A DNA stretch of 20,066 nucleotides from assembly GCA_045125655.1 (NCBI GenBank), contig JBGVNP010000013.1, positions 1 to 20,066 of the forward strand. Reading direction: 5' to 3'. The notes under the pieces are model-generated. The model was given only the letters and a program-made list of their open reading frames with translations, ran no database searches and was not told the DNA's origin. Positions 1-6,604 of the stretch are shown here, piece after piece (the stretch's first letter is position 1; each line of letters starts with the position of its first letter). The position numbers and the translations under genes are program-made. The stretch comes from RGIG4608 sp045125655. Lineage in GTDB: Bacteria > Bacillota > Clostridia > Oscillospirales > CAG-272.

Positions 1-366
1 TTTCTTTTTTGCCAAGCTTTTCCTTTTCGATTTTGCGTCAGCAAATGGCTGCCGTAAGGCAGACAAGAAAAGAGGTGGCTATACTGCCAAAGAAAAAAGC
101 GTTACAAAAGGCAAACTATCTTTTGATACCAAAACTCTTTAGCCGCTTTTCTTTGGAAAAAGAGGTCCAAAGAAAAGCTAACAAAAGAAAGGGCCGTTTT
201 TTGCGCTCTCGACGGCACCCCCCAAAGCTCACATCCGTTCGCTTCGGGGAACCCCTACGCCGCGCAGGCGACCGCTTTTGAAAAAGCGGTGCAAAACAAC
301 CGATTGGTTTGTGCGAACATAGTGTGCGCTAAATCCCAATTTATCAGTATAAAAGCCCAATATCTC
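1..366. repeat. Gene-free, palindrome-rich intergenic region at the left edge
   Basis: This stretch holds several short inverted repeats and no convincing gene. Seen directly: TTTGC/GCAAA (32-36/41-45, loop GTCA), CTGCC/GGCAG (49-53/58-62, loop GTAA), a 12-bp pair with arms at 145-156 and 167-178, GGGG/CCCC (246-249/252-255) and ACCGCTTTT/AAAAGCGGT (271-279/282-290). A frame stays open over 9-281, but its product is Arg/Lys-rich, has no ribosome binding site and follows the palindromes, so I treat it as non-coding. It resembles the other gene-free palindromic stretches at 14398-14795 and 19848-19981 in style, not in sequence. A dispersed repeat is the likely explanation, by inference. Confidence 0.5.
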
Positions 367-395
367 TTGACAATACAGTGAAAAAATAATATAAT
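367..395 (+). promoter_or_regulatory. Sigma-A promoter of the zinc-ribbon gene
   Basis: TTGACA (367-372) and TATAAT (390-395) are both perfect consensus hexamers with a 17-nt spacer, about 28 nt upstream of the start codon at 424. Confidence 0.85.
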
Positions 396-423
396 TGAAT
401 AAAGAGTGAAAAGGGGTGTGAAT

Positions 424-789
424 ATGAAAAATTGGTTGCGAGGCAGAAGCTATTCATTTAGTATTCCTTTTGGAATGATTTTCAGAAGAATGCATTGCTG
501 CAGATGTGGCGAAAAGCTGAAAAGAAAATTCATGACCGTGGCCTATGATCCGGAGAATAAATCCTCAAAATATGCTTTCTTTAGCGGCACGAGCATCGGG
601 GTTTCCAATAGATATCATCCGGATGGCGTTGAGTACAAGGAATGCTTTTATATTTGTAACCGTTGCGGATATGCCATTTCTTATAATGACCAGAAGGTCG
701 TGGCAGATTATCAAAGGGAAACCGGAAGAAAGATCTTGACGAAAAAAGAAAAGGATTTTTTAAATCACGCTTTTGAAAATAAATTTTAA
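424..789 (+). CDS. Small zinc-ribbon-like protein of unknown function (121 aa)
   Basis: I do not recognise a named family. The protein has two CxxC knuckles, C25/C28 (inside HCCRCGE) and C78/C81 (CNRCG), about 50 residues apart, the arrangement of a zinc ribbon. There is no signal peptide or membrane segment, and the termini are basic, so it is probably cytoplasmic. The ATG at 424 is chosen over an in-frame GTG at 406 because AAGGGG lies at about 410-415, a proper distance from 424 but inside the longer version. It has its own consensus promoter (367-395) and no obvious terminator before the next gene's promoter, so it is probably monocistronic. It may bind nucleic acid or serve as a structural zinc protein; neither is shown. 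Confidence 0.7.
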   Translation: MKNWLRGRSYSFSIPFGMIFRRMHCCRCGEKLKRKFMTVAYDPENKSSKYAFFSGTSIGVSNRYHPDGVEYKECFYICNRCGYAISYNDQKVVADYQRETGRKILTKKEKDFLNHAFENKF

Positions 790-794
790 AAATC

Positions 795-829
795 ATTACA
801 CTTTTTCAAAAAAATGTTGACTATAATAT
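795..829 (+). promoter_or_regulatory. Promoter region of the HIT gene
   Basis: TATAAT at 822-827 fits a transcription start near 834, just ahead of the AAAGGAG ribosome binding site (843-848). A later TTGACT/TATAAA combination would start transcription downstream of the ribosome binding site, so it is rejected. The -35 is unclear (ATTACAC then a T-run from 795). The whole block is closely repeated at 8724-8758. Confidence 0.55.
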
Positions 830-856
830 TGAACCCATTATAAAGGAGAAAAAACT

Positions 857-1195
857 ATGAATTGTATTTTTTGTAAGATAATAAACGGAGAGATTCCGTC
901 CAAGAAGGCATTTGAGAATGAAAACATATATGCATTTTACGATATCGCACCTCAGGCACCCGTGCATATTTTGGTGATTCCCAAGGCGCATATTGAAAGT
1001 GTTGATGCGGTGAACGAAGAAAACAGCAGAATCGTTGCGGAGATATTTGAAAATATTCCTAAAATTGCAAAAGAGGCGGGAATAATTAATGGCTACCGCG
1101 TTATCTCAAACTGCGGTGACGATGCTTGTCAGAGCGTTCATCATCTTCATTTCCACATTCTCGGTGGGGCACAGCTTTCCGATAAGATGGCTTGA
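857..1195 (+). CDS. HIT family (Hint/PKCI-like) purine nucleotide hydrolase
   Basis: A 112-residue histidine-triad protein, the usual length for the bacterial Hint branch. The triad H96-L-H98-F-H100 followed by ILGG is the family signature; the central histidines hydrolyse nucleoside 5'-phosphoramidates or acyl-adenylates. The N-terminus carries C3/C6 in CIFCKI, the zinc-binding pair common in this branch, and IPKAH follows at about 41-45. A strong AAAGGAG precedes the ATG by eight bases. It sits alone between its own promoter and a terminator. The cellular substrate of bacterial Hint proteins is generally uncertain; scavenging adenylates released by aminoacyl-tRNA synthetases is one known possibility. 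Confidence 0.93.
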   Translation: MNCIFCKIINGEIPSKKAFENENIYAFYDIAPQAPVHILVIPKAHIESVDAVNEENSRIVAEIFENIPKIAKEAGIINGYRVISNCGDDACQSVHHLHFHILGGAQLSDKMA

Positions 1196-1210
1196 TTTGT
1201 ATAAAAGAAA

Positions 1211-1239
1211 AAGGCTTGGACTTTCCAAGCCGTTTTTTA
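1211..1239. terminator. Bidirectional intrinsic terminator between HIT and the convergent small gene
   Basis: GGCTTGGA (1213-1220) pairs with TCCAAGCC (1224-1231) around a three-base loop. A T-run follows on the + strand and an A-run precedes it, so it can stop both convergent transcripts. Confidence 0.85.
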
Positions 1240-1250
1240 TTAATGAAGGT

Positions 1251-1580
1251 CTAATCTTTAAGGATAATAAATTCTGTAACTACGATAAGCGCAAGAGCGA
1301 TAACACCTGTGAAAAGGGAAACGATGCCAAGCTCGATGCCGCCGATAACGCCGAAAAAGCCAAGAAGGGCAATGAACGCAAAAATTGCCTTAGCCGCTAC
1401 AAGAACACGGAATGATGATAAAGTATCAATTATCATATCAATAAATGAAAGGCATTTATCTGCAAATTCGGGGTATATTGGCTCACTGTAAGTTGTGCGA
1501 GCAACAGTTCCTTTTTTGGAATTTACATTATAAGAATTAGCGTTATTATTGCCGTTTTTATAGTTGTAAGCGGTGTTCAT
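1251..1580 (-). CDS. Small membrane protein with two transmembrane helices (109 aa), unknown function
   Basis: No family recognised. The N-terminal 40 residues are rich in Asn, Tyr and Ser; residues about 57-80 and 83-106 are two long hydrophobic helices joined by a short turn (GGIELG), giving a helical hairpin in the cytoplasmic membrane. The start at 1580 is chosen because AAAGGAG lies eight bases upstream on the minus strand; an earlier in-frame ATG at 1601 overlaps that site. Its promoter is TTGACA-17-TATTAT on the minus strand (1650-1622). It is transcribed divergently from the XRE/S24 repressor, and a perfect inverted repeat lies inside its promoter spacer, so control by that repressor is plausible. 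It could be a stress-induced membrane protein; this is inference. Confidence 0.72.
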   Translation of the reverse strand: MNTAYNYKNGNNNANSYNVNSKKGTVARTTYSEPIYPEFADKCLSFIDMIIDTLSSFRVLVAAKAIFAFIALLGFFGVIGGIELGIVSLFTGVIALALIVVTEFIILKD

Positions 1581-1621
1581 GTTCAATCTCCTTTTTCGCA
1601 AAATGGAATTATTGTGACATT

Positions 1622-1650
1622 ATAATACCACAAACGACAGCGTTTGTCAA
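1622..1650 (-). promoter_or_regulatory. Sigma-A promoter of the small membrane protein, with candidate operator
   Basis: Read on the minus strand, TTGACA (1650-1645) and TATTAT (1627-1622) are separated by 17 nt. The inverted repeat ACAAACG-ACAG-CGTTTGT (1630-1647) lies almost wholly between the two hexamers, where a bound repressor would block polymerase. Its half-site ACAAACG recurs at 1704-1710 in the promoter of the neighbouring repressor gene. Confidence 0.65.
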
Positions 1651-1700
1651 TATGTTTTTTCTAAAAATGGAAAAATATTTTAAAAAATTTCAAAAATCCC

Positions 1701-1729
1701 TTTACAAACGGAAAAAAGTGTGATATAAT
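1701..1729 (+). promoter_or_regulatory. Sigma-A promoter of the XRE/S24 repressor
   Basis: TTTACA (1701-1706), 17-nt spacer, TATAAT (1724-1729). The -35 overlaps an ACAAACG half-site (1704-1710) matching each arm of the inverted repeat at 1630-1647, which would suit weak autoregulation. Confidence 0.8.
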
Positions 1730-1771
1730 AAATCCACAAAAGGAAATCTCTCTCTTTGAAAGGAGAATTTT

Positions 1772-2590
1772 ATGGATTATATTGATAGAATAAAATTGCT
1801 TAAAAGTGAAAAGAAAATAACAAATGATGCTCTTTCGGAAATGACGGGCATTCCGCTCGGAACGCTCTCAAAAATTCTTGCGGGCATCAGTGACAGTCCC
1901 AAGCTTTCAAATATCGTCGCTATTTGTGATGCGCTTGATACGTCGCTTGAATACGTGGTGAACGGTATTCCTGAAAACACAAATAATTTCACTCTTGACA
2001 GGGGAGAAATGAGAATAATTGAAAATTACCGTGCGCTTGACACACACGGCAAGGAGCTTGTGACTCTCGTTCTCGACAAGGAGAAGGAGAGAGTTTCAAG
2101 AGAGCAGTATCAGGATCATTCGGTTGCTTCAAGAGAAAGCTCGAAGATTTTGACCACGGCATATTCTATTGGCGCATCCAAACCCTCTGCTCGCGAGCTT
2201 GCTCAAAATCGCGGGCTTGGCAAGAGAGCCGTCGCGCTCTTTGATATGCCCGTTTCGGCAGGTGTGGGTGTGTTTGTTGATTCTCCTGCGACTGATGAAA
2301 TTATGATCCCCGATAACGATAGAACTCGCGAGGCGGATTTTGCACTTCGTATCAGCGGTAACAGTATGGAGCCCAAATACCGTGACGGTGACGTGCTTCT
2401 TGTTTCCAATTCCGATTACGTTGAGGTCGGTGAGCTTGGCATATTCATTCTTGACGGCAACGGATATTTTAAGATCTACGGTGGCGACCGACTCATTTCT
2501 ATGAACAAGGTTTACGGCGATATTCTTCTCAAGGATTTTGAAAACGTAAGCTGTGTTGGTAAGGTGGTTGGAAAATTGAAGAGAAAATAG
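1772..2590 (+). CDS. XRE-family HTH / S24 LexA-like autoproteolytic repressor (272 aa)
   Basis: The N-terminal ~65 residues form a Cro/C1-type helix-turn-helix (ALSEMTGIPLGTLSKILAG, residues 20-38). A linker of about 90 residues follows, then a LexA/UmuD-type S24 peptidase domain from about 155. All key S24 elements are visible: an Ala-Gly cleavage bond (A163-G164 in PVSAGVG), the nucleophile S198 in SGNSMEP, and the base K234 in GYFKIYGG. In this family, RecA-stimulated self-cleavage after DNA damage inactivates the repressor; whether RecA is the trigger here is inference. The ATG follows GAAAGGAGAA. Transcribed alone from a sigma-A promoter, it is divergent from a small membrane protein whose promoter holds a candidate operator. 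It is not canonical LexA, whose N-terminus is a winged helix. Confidence 0.88.
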   Translation: MDYIDRIKLLKSEKKITNDALSEMTGIPLGTLSKILAGISDSPKLSNIVAICDALDTSLEYVVNGIPENTNNFTLDRGEMRIIENYRALDTHGKELVTLVLDKEKERVSREQYQDHSVASRESSKILTTAYSIGASKPSARELAQNRGLGKRAVALFDMPVSAGVGVFVDSPATDEIMIPDNDRTREADFALRISGNSMEPKYRDGDVLLVSNSDYVEVGELGIFILDGNGYFKIYGGDRLISMNKVYGDILLKDFENVSCVGKVVGKLKRK

Positions 2591-2605
2591 GATTAATTCT
2601 CAAAA

Positions 2606-2642
2606 TAAAAAGGCGTAATTCACTTGAAATTGCGCCTTTTTT
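2606..2642 (+). terminator. Intrinsic terminator after the repressor gene
   Basis: AAGGCGTAATT (2610-2620) pairs imperfectly with AAATTGCGCCTT around a short loop and is followed by a T-run. Confidence 0.85.
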
Positions 2643-2681
2643 GTGTTAAAATGAAGAAAATAATAATAATTTGGAGAAAAT

Positions 2682-3635
2682 ATGAAGATAGTTTTTCTTG
2701 ATGCTTTAACTCTTGGAGAGGATATTGACCTTTCATCTTTTTCTGAGCTTGGTGAGCTGGAAATATATCCTACAAGTACGCAGGAACAGATCGCAAAGAG
2801 AATTTGCGATTGCGACGTTGCCATCACTAATAAATTAAAATTAAACGAAAGCAATCTTTCGGGTGCAAAAAATCTCAAGCTGATATGCGTTACGGCTACG
2901 GGATTTGACAATATTGACATAAGCTATGCTAAAAGCAGGGGAATTGGAGTTTGCAACGTTGTTGGTTACTCAACAAGTAACGTAGCACAAATAACTCTCG
3001 GAATGGCGCTTGATCTTATAAATAAGACCACAGAATACAGGGAAAGCGTGTCAAGCGGACGCTACAGTGAGTGCGGCGTGGCGAATATATTGGCACCTAC
3101 TTACCACGAAATAGACAAAAAGACCTGGGGCATTATCGGCTTTGGAAACATTGGCAAAAAAGTTGGACTTGTGGCAGAAGCTCTTGGCTGCAAAATCCTT
3201 GTGAACAAAAGAGAAGCGATAGATGGTTTTGAATGTGTTGACGTGGATACCGTTTGCCGTGAGTGCGATATAATTTCGATCCACACACCTTTGAACGATG
3301 GCACACGCGCCCTTATCAATGCAGAGAGGATTGCAAGTATGAAGGACGGTGTGATCCTCATCAATGTGGCAAGAGGTGCGGTTACGGATGAGAGAGCTAT
3401 TGCCGATGCTGTTAAATCGGGTAAGATGGGCGGATTTGGATGTGACGTTTATTCTTCCGAGCCATTTGGAATGGATCATCCGTTCTTTGAAATAAAGGAT
3501 TATGACAACGTTATTCTTACTCCGCATATGGCTTGGGGATCGTATGAGGCGAGAGTGCGCCTTTGCAACGAGGTTAAGAAAAATATTACCTCATATTTTG
3601 GAGGCGAAATAAGAAACAGAATTGATTTGAAATAA
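2682..3635 (+). CDS. NAD-dependent D-2-hydroxyacid dehydrogenase (hydroxypyruvate/glycerate reductase type)
   Basis: At 317 residues it has the standard length for the family, which reduces 2-keto acids to D-2-hydroxy acids with NAD(P)H. The nucleotide-binding loop GFGNIG is at 153-158. The catalytic trio is intact: R231 in NVARG, E260 in VYSSEP and H282 in TPHMAW. The N-terminal half is the substrate-binding domain (ATGFDNID at 72-79, then STSNVAQ). The substrate cannot be told from sequence; the overall pattern is closest to hydroxypyruvate/glycerate dehydrogenases. The ATG has GGAG eight bases upstream, but no clear promoter was found in the AT-rich 40 nt after the preceding terminator. 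mscL starts 10 nt downstream, so the two are probably co-transcribed, an unusual pairing. Confidence 0.9.
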   Translation: MKIVFLDALTLGEDIDLSSFSELGELEIYPTSTQEQIAKRICDCDVAITNKLKLNESNLSGAKNLKLICVTATGFDNIDISYAKSRGIGVCNVVGYSTSNVAQITLGMALDLINKTTEYRESVSSGRYSECGVANILAPTYHEIDKKTWGIIGFGNIGKKVGLVAEALGCKILVNKREAIDGFECVDVDTVCRECDIISIHTPLNDGTRALINAERIASMKDGVILINVARGAVTDERAIADAVKSGKMGGFGCDVYSSEPFGMDHPFFEIKDYDNVILTPHMAWGSYEARVRLCNEVKKNITSYFGGEIRNRIDLK

Positions 3636-3645
3636 GGAGAATTCT

Positions 3646-4269
3646 ATGGCGAAAAAAGGTTCTTTTATTAATGATTTTAAGGTGTTTATCACTCGCGGAA
3701 ACGTGATAGATATGGCAGTCGGTGTTATTGTCGGCGGCGCATTTACGGCAATCGTAAATTCTCTCAGCAATAACATTCTTCGTCCCCTTATCAACTGGAT
3801 ACTTGCGCTTCTTTTGGGTAAGGACAGTCTTTCGGAGGTGTTTACCTTCCTTCAGGTCGCATATAAGACCGATGACACGGGGGCAGAGGTTATTGACCTT
3901 GCCGAGTCTATATACATAGATTGGGGCGCATTTCTCAATGCAATTATAAATTTCTTTATCATAGCGCTCGTGCTGTTCTGCATAGTTAGAATCATTAACA
4001 ATTTGAGAGATCTCAACGGGGATATTATCAAAAGTGCAAGTAAGGTGATACTCACAAAGGAAGAGCTTGATGAATTGAAGGCGCACGGCGTTAATATCAA
4101 AAAGAGAAAAGAGATCGACGCTTATTTTGCGGAGAAGGAAAGACTTGCCAAAGAAGCCGAGGAAAAAGCAAAGGCAGAAGCCGAAGCTCGTGCGGCAGCT
4201 GAAAGGGCTGCTCATCCCTCAAGCGAGGAGCTTCTTGCAGAGATAAGAGATCTTCTTAAAAATAAATAA
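3646..4269 (+). CDS. mscL: Large-conductance mechanosensitive channel MscL with extended C-terminus
   Basis: MscL opens under membrane tension to release solutes during hypo-osmotic shock. The N-terminal amphipathic helix and first pore helix are typical (FKVFITRGNVIDMAVGVIVG, residues 11-30), and the second membrane helix spans about 93-119. Unlike the usual 130-150 residues, this protein has 207. The extra length lies between the second helix and the C-terminal bundle: an Ala/Glu/Lys-rich helical stretch (about 155-190, with many KAEAEA-type steps) that should form a long coiled coil. The conserved end, SSEELLAEIRDLLK, is kept at 192-205. AAGGAG precedes the ATG. It lies 10 nt after the dehydrogenase and ends at a strong terminator. 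Confidence 0.95.
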   Translation: MAKKGSFINDFKVFITRGNVIDMAVGVIVGGAFTAIVNSLSNNILRPLINWILALLLGKDSLSEVFTFLQVAYKTDDTGAEVIDLAESIYIDWGAFLNAIINFFIIALVLFCIVRIINNLRDLNGDIIKSASKVILTKEELDELKAHGVNIKKRKEIDAYFAEKERLAKEAEEKAKAEAEARAAAERAAHPSSEELLAEIRDLLKNK

Positions 4270-4277
4270 ACAGAAAA

Positions 4278-4316
4278 ATAAAAATCAGTTGCTAAATGTT
4301 GGCAACTGATTTTTTC
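4278..4316 (+). terminator. Intrinsic terminator after mscL
   Basis: AAAATCAGTTGC (4281-4292) pairs with GCAACTGATTTT (4302-4313) and ends in a T-run. The miaA -35 element begins only three bases later. Confidence 0.9.
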
Positions 4317-4318
4317 TC

Positions 4319-4347
4319 TTGAAATATTTAGGGTTTTATGATATAAT
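4319..4347 (+). promoter_or_regulatory. Sigma-A promoter of the miaA-sepF-ylmH operon
   Basis: TTGAAA (4319-4324), 17-nt spacer, TATAAT (4342-4347). It overlaps codons that would belong to a longer in-frame miaA, which shows that the start at 4382 is the real one. Confidence 0.85.
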
Positions 4348-4381
4348 ATACAAGTATTGTAATTTAAAGGGGGAAGTGCCG

Positions 4382-5314
4382 ATGAAAAAGAGAATAATTG
4401 CGGTCGTTGGCCCTACTGCAAGTGGCAAGAGTGCGCTTGCTATCGAGCTTGCAAAGCGTCTTGACGGCGAGATAATCTGTTGTGATTCAATGCAGATATA
4501 CAAGCAAATGAATATTGGCACGGCAAAGCCGAATGAGGATGAGCTTGCGCAGGTCAAGCACCATCTTTTCGATTTTGCAGACCCCATGCAAAGCTTTTCT
4601 TGCGCGGATTATATTCCGATTGCAGAGAAGGTGGTTGAGGATATATTGGCGCGTGGTAAAATGCCCATATTTTGCGGTGGAACGGGACTTTATCTTGACA
4701 GATTTTTGTCGGGGGCGGAGTTTGAGGAAACCACGGTTGACGAGGATTTCAGACGCGAGATGGAGGTATTTGCGCTTGAATATGGGAACGAGGCGCTCCA
4801 TCAAAAATTGCGCGAAATCGACGAGCCATCCGCCGACGAGATTCATCCCAACAATGTAAAGAGAGTTATACGCGCCCTTGAAATCTACAAGACCTCGGGT
4901 AGAAAAAAGAGCGAGCTTGACCGTGAGAGCAAGTCCTTTGAAAGCAAATATGAGGCGATTCAGATAGGTCTTAAATACGAAGATAGAGAGGTCCTTTACG
5001 GAAGAATAAATCTTCGCGTTGATAAAATGATTCAGGCGGGTTTGCTTGACGAAACGAGAACACTTCTTGAGGGCGGAGTCTTTGAGAAAAATTCCACAGC
5101 CGCGCAGGCGATAGGATATAAGGAACTGCTCACATATATAAACGGCGAAAAGACGCTTATAGATGCCATTGAAGATTTGAAAATTGCCACTCGCAGATAT
5201 GCGAAAAGGCAGATGACGTGGTTTAATTCGCATGGAAACGTTCACTGGCTTATAGCTGACGGAAGGGAGCTATCATCTCTTGCCGATGAGGCGGAGAGTA
5301 TTATAAAATTATAA
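4382..5314 (+). CDS. miaA: tRNA dimethylallyltransferase MiaA
   Basis: MiaA transfers a dimethylallyl group to N6 of A37 in tRNAs reading UNN codons, the first step to ms2i6A. At 310 residues it has the family length. The P-loop GPTASGKS is at 10-17, the DSMQIYKQMNIGTAKP substrate motif starts at 35, GGTGLYLD follows near residue 100, and the QAIGYKEL motif is present. The ATG at 4382 is supported by AAAGGGGG just upstream; an in-frame start 63 nt earlier would lie inside the promoter. It is first in a five-gene operon (17-nt gap to the next gene). MiaA at the head of a division-gene cluster is unlike the Bacillus subtilis arrangement. Confidence 0.96.
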   Translation: MKKRIIAVVGPTASGKSALAIELAKRLDGEIICCDSMQIYKQMNIGTAKPNEDELAQVKHHLFDFADPMQSFSCADYIPIAEKVVEDILARGKMPIFCGGTGLYLDRFLSGAEFEETTVDEDFRREMEVFALEYGNEALHQKLREIDEPSADEIHPNNVKRVIRALEIYKTSGRKKSELDRESKSFESKYEAIQIGLKYEDREVLYGRINLRVDKMIQAGLLDETRTLLEGGVFEKNSTAAQAIGYKELLTYINGEKTLIDAIEDLKIATRRYAKRQMTWFNSHGNVHWLIADGRELSSLADEAESIIKL

Positions 5315-5331
5315 AAGGAAAGGAGATAGTT

Positions 5332-6603
5332 ATGGAAGAGAAAAACAAAATTCCTAAAAAACCAAGATTTACTAACACTTGGAAGCTTATTACCGTAGTT
5401 ATCTCCTTGCTTATTATTTACACGGTATATCACGTGTTTTTCGGACTTGCCGAAAGTGTAAAGACCACGCCCGCAGGACTTGTTGAGCAGAGCTCGTCGG
5501 TTATTCTTGAGGGTGTGATATATAGAGACGAGGAGTGCGTATCTGTTAAAAACAAGGGCGATATGCGTCCGTATTATTATGACGGTGAGAGAGTGTCAGT
5601 CGATTCGGCAGTGGCTTCAGTCTACACCCAAAGCGGTAATGAATCCGCCAACGGAAAAATAGCCGAGCTTGAGGAAAAGCTTGATATTCTTAAGAAAAGC
5701 AATGTTAAGGGGCTTGTTTCTATCGTTGATATTGAAAAAATAAAAGGCGATATAGAAAATCTCTACACTTCTATGAAGCGTGCTCAGTCGGACGGTGATA
5801 TGCTTCGCGCTCACCGAGCAGAGAAAGAATATCTTATAGCCGTAAATAAGCTCAAGATATATGAGGGCAAAATCAAAAATTATGATAGTGAAATAGCCGA
5901 GATAGAGTTGGAGCTTGATGCCCTCTATAATTCATTTAAGGGGGATAGAGAATATATTTTTGCCGACAAGGGCGGATATTTTTATCATTCCTGCGACGGC
6001 TATGAATATATTTTAACAGAGGATTCGCTTAATTCTTTAAATCCCATAGATTTGAAGAAAACGACCGCTCAGGTCAAAGAAGATCCCCAAATAGATAATT
6101 CCTATAGGTGTAAATTTGTTTACAGCAACGTGTGGCGAGTTGCAACCGTTTGCGATAATGAAACCGCCGCTCTGCTTAAAGAGGGCGAGGAGTATTCGGT
6201 TATCCTCTTTGACATAAGACAGAGGGAGCTTGTCTTTACGCTTGAGAGAATTGGTGCAAGTGATGAAAGTGGGACTGTTCTTGTTTTCTCATGTGCAACT
6301 ATGCCAGAGGATTTTGACTACACGAGATACCAAAGCTTCCGCCTCGATATTTCCTCGATAGAGGGATATCGCGTCCCCAAGGAAGCTCTCATAAAGGGTA
6401 ATGACGGGCAGAACGGTGTTTACATACTCAATGCAAGCGTTGTATATTTCAGAAGGGTTGACGTTATTGGAGAGAGCGATGGCTATTATATTGTGGCAAA
6501 GCAGGATCGCTTGCAAGATAATTATCACGAATATCTTGCTCTTAATGATCTTATAATCCTTGATACAAGAGGCATTTATGACGGTCAGGTGCTGACGAGG
6601 TGA
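5332..6603 (+). CDS. HlyD-like membrane-anchored adaptor protein of the division cluster
   Basis: A 423-residue single-pass protein. After a short basic cytoplasmic tail, residues about 17-38 form one membrane helix. An extracytoplasmic beta-rich segment follows, then a helical hairpin with heptad-like spacing (about 107-203, e.g. IAELEEKLDILKK), then a second beta-rich part. This order matches HlyD/membrane-fusion adaptors, which normally link an exporter to the outside, but no transporter gene is nearby. In Firmicutes such a gene often sits directly before yggS-sepF, which suggests an envelope or division role rather than export; that is inference from context. AAAGGAG precedes the ATG. It is 17 nt after miaA and 1 nt before yggS, so translation is probably coupled. 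Confidence 0.72.
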   Translation: MEEKNKIPKKPRFTNTWKLITVVISLLIIYTVYHVFFGLAESVKTTPAGLVEQSSSVILEGVIYRDEECVSVKNKGDMRPYYYDGERVSVDSAVASVYTQSGNESANGKIAELEEKLDILKKSNVKGLVSIVDIEKIKGDIENLYTSMKRAQSDGDMLRAHRAEKEYLIAVNKLKIYEGKIKNYDSEIAEIELELDALYNSFKGDREYIFADKGGYFYHSCDGYEYILTEDSLNSLNPIDLKKTTAQVKEDPQIDNSYRCKFVYSNVWRVATVCDNETAALLKEGEEYSVILFDIRQRELVFTLERIGASDESGTVLVFSCATMPEDFDYTRYQSFRLDISSIEGYRVPKEALIKGNDGQNGVYILNASVVYFRRVDVIGESDGYYIVAKQDRLQDNYHEYLALNDLIILDTRGIYDGQVLTR

Positions 6604-6604
6604 T

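Noticed and set aside
9..281. 90-codon open frame at the left edge
   Set aside because: No ribosome binding site; Arg/Lys-rich product that merely follows palindromic DNA.
817..844. TTGACT/TATAAA as the HIT promoter
   Set aside because: Transcription would begin after the ribosome binding site; TATAAT at 822-827 is better placed.
3586..4215. 209-codon minus-strand frame over mscL
   Set aside because: Antisense shadow of mscL; Cys- and His-rich low-quality product with no start signal.
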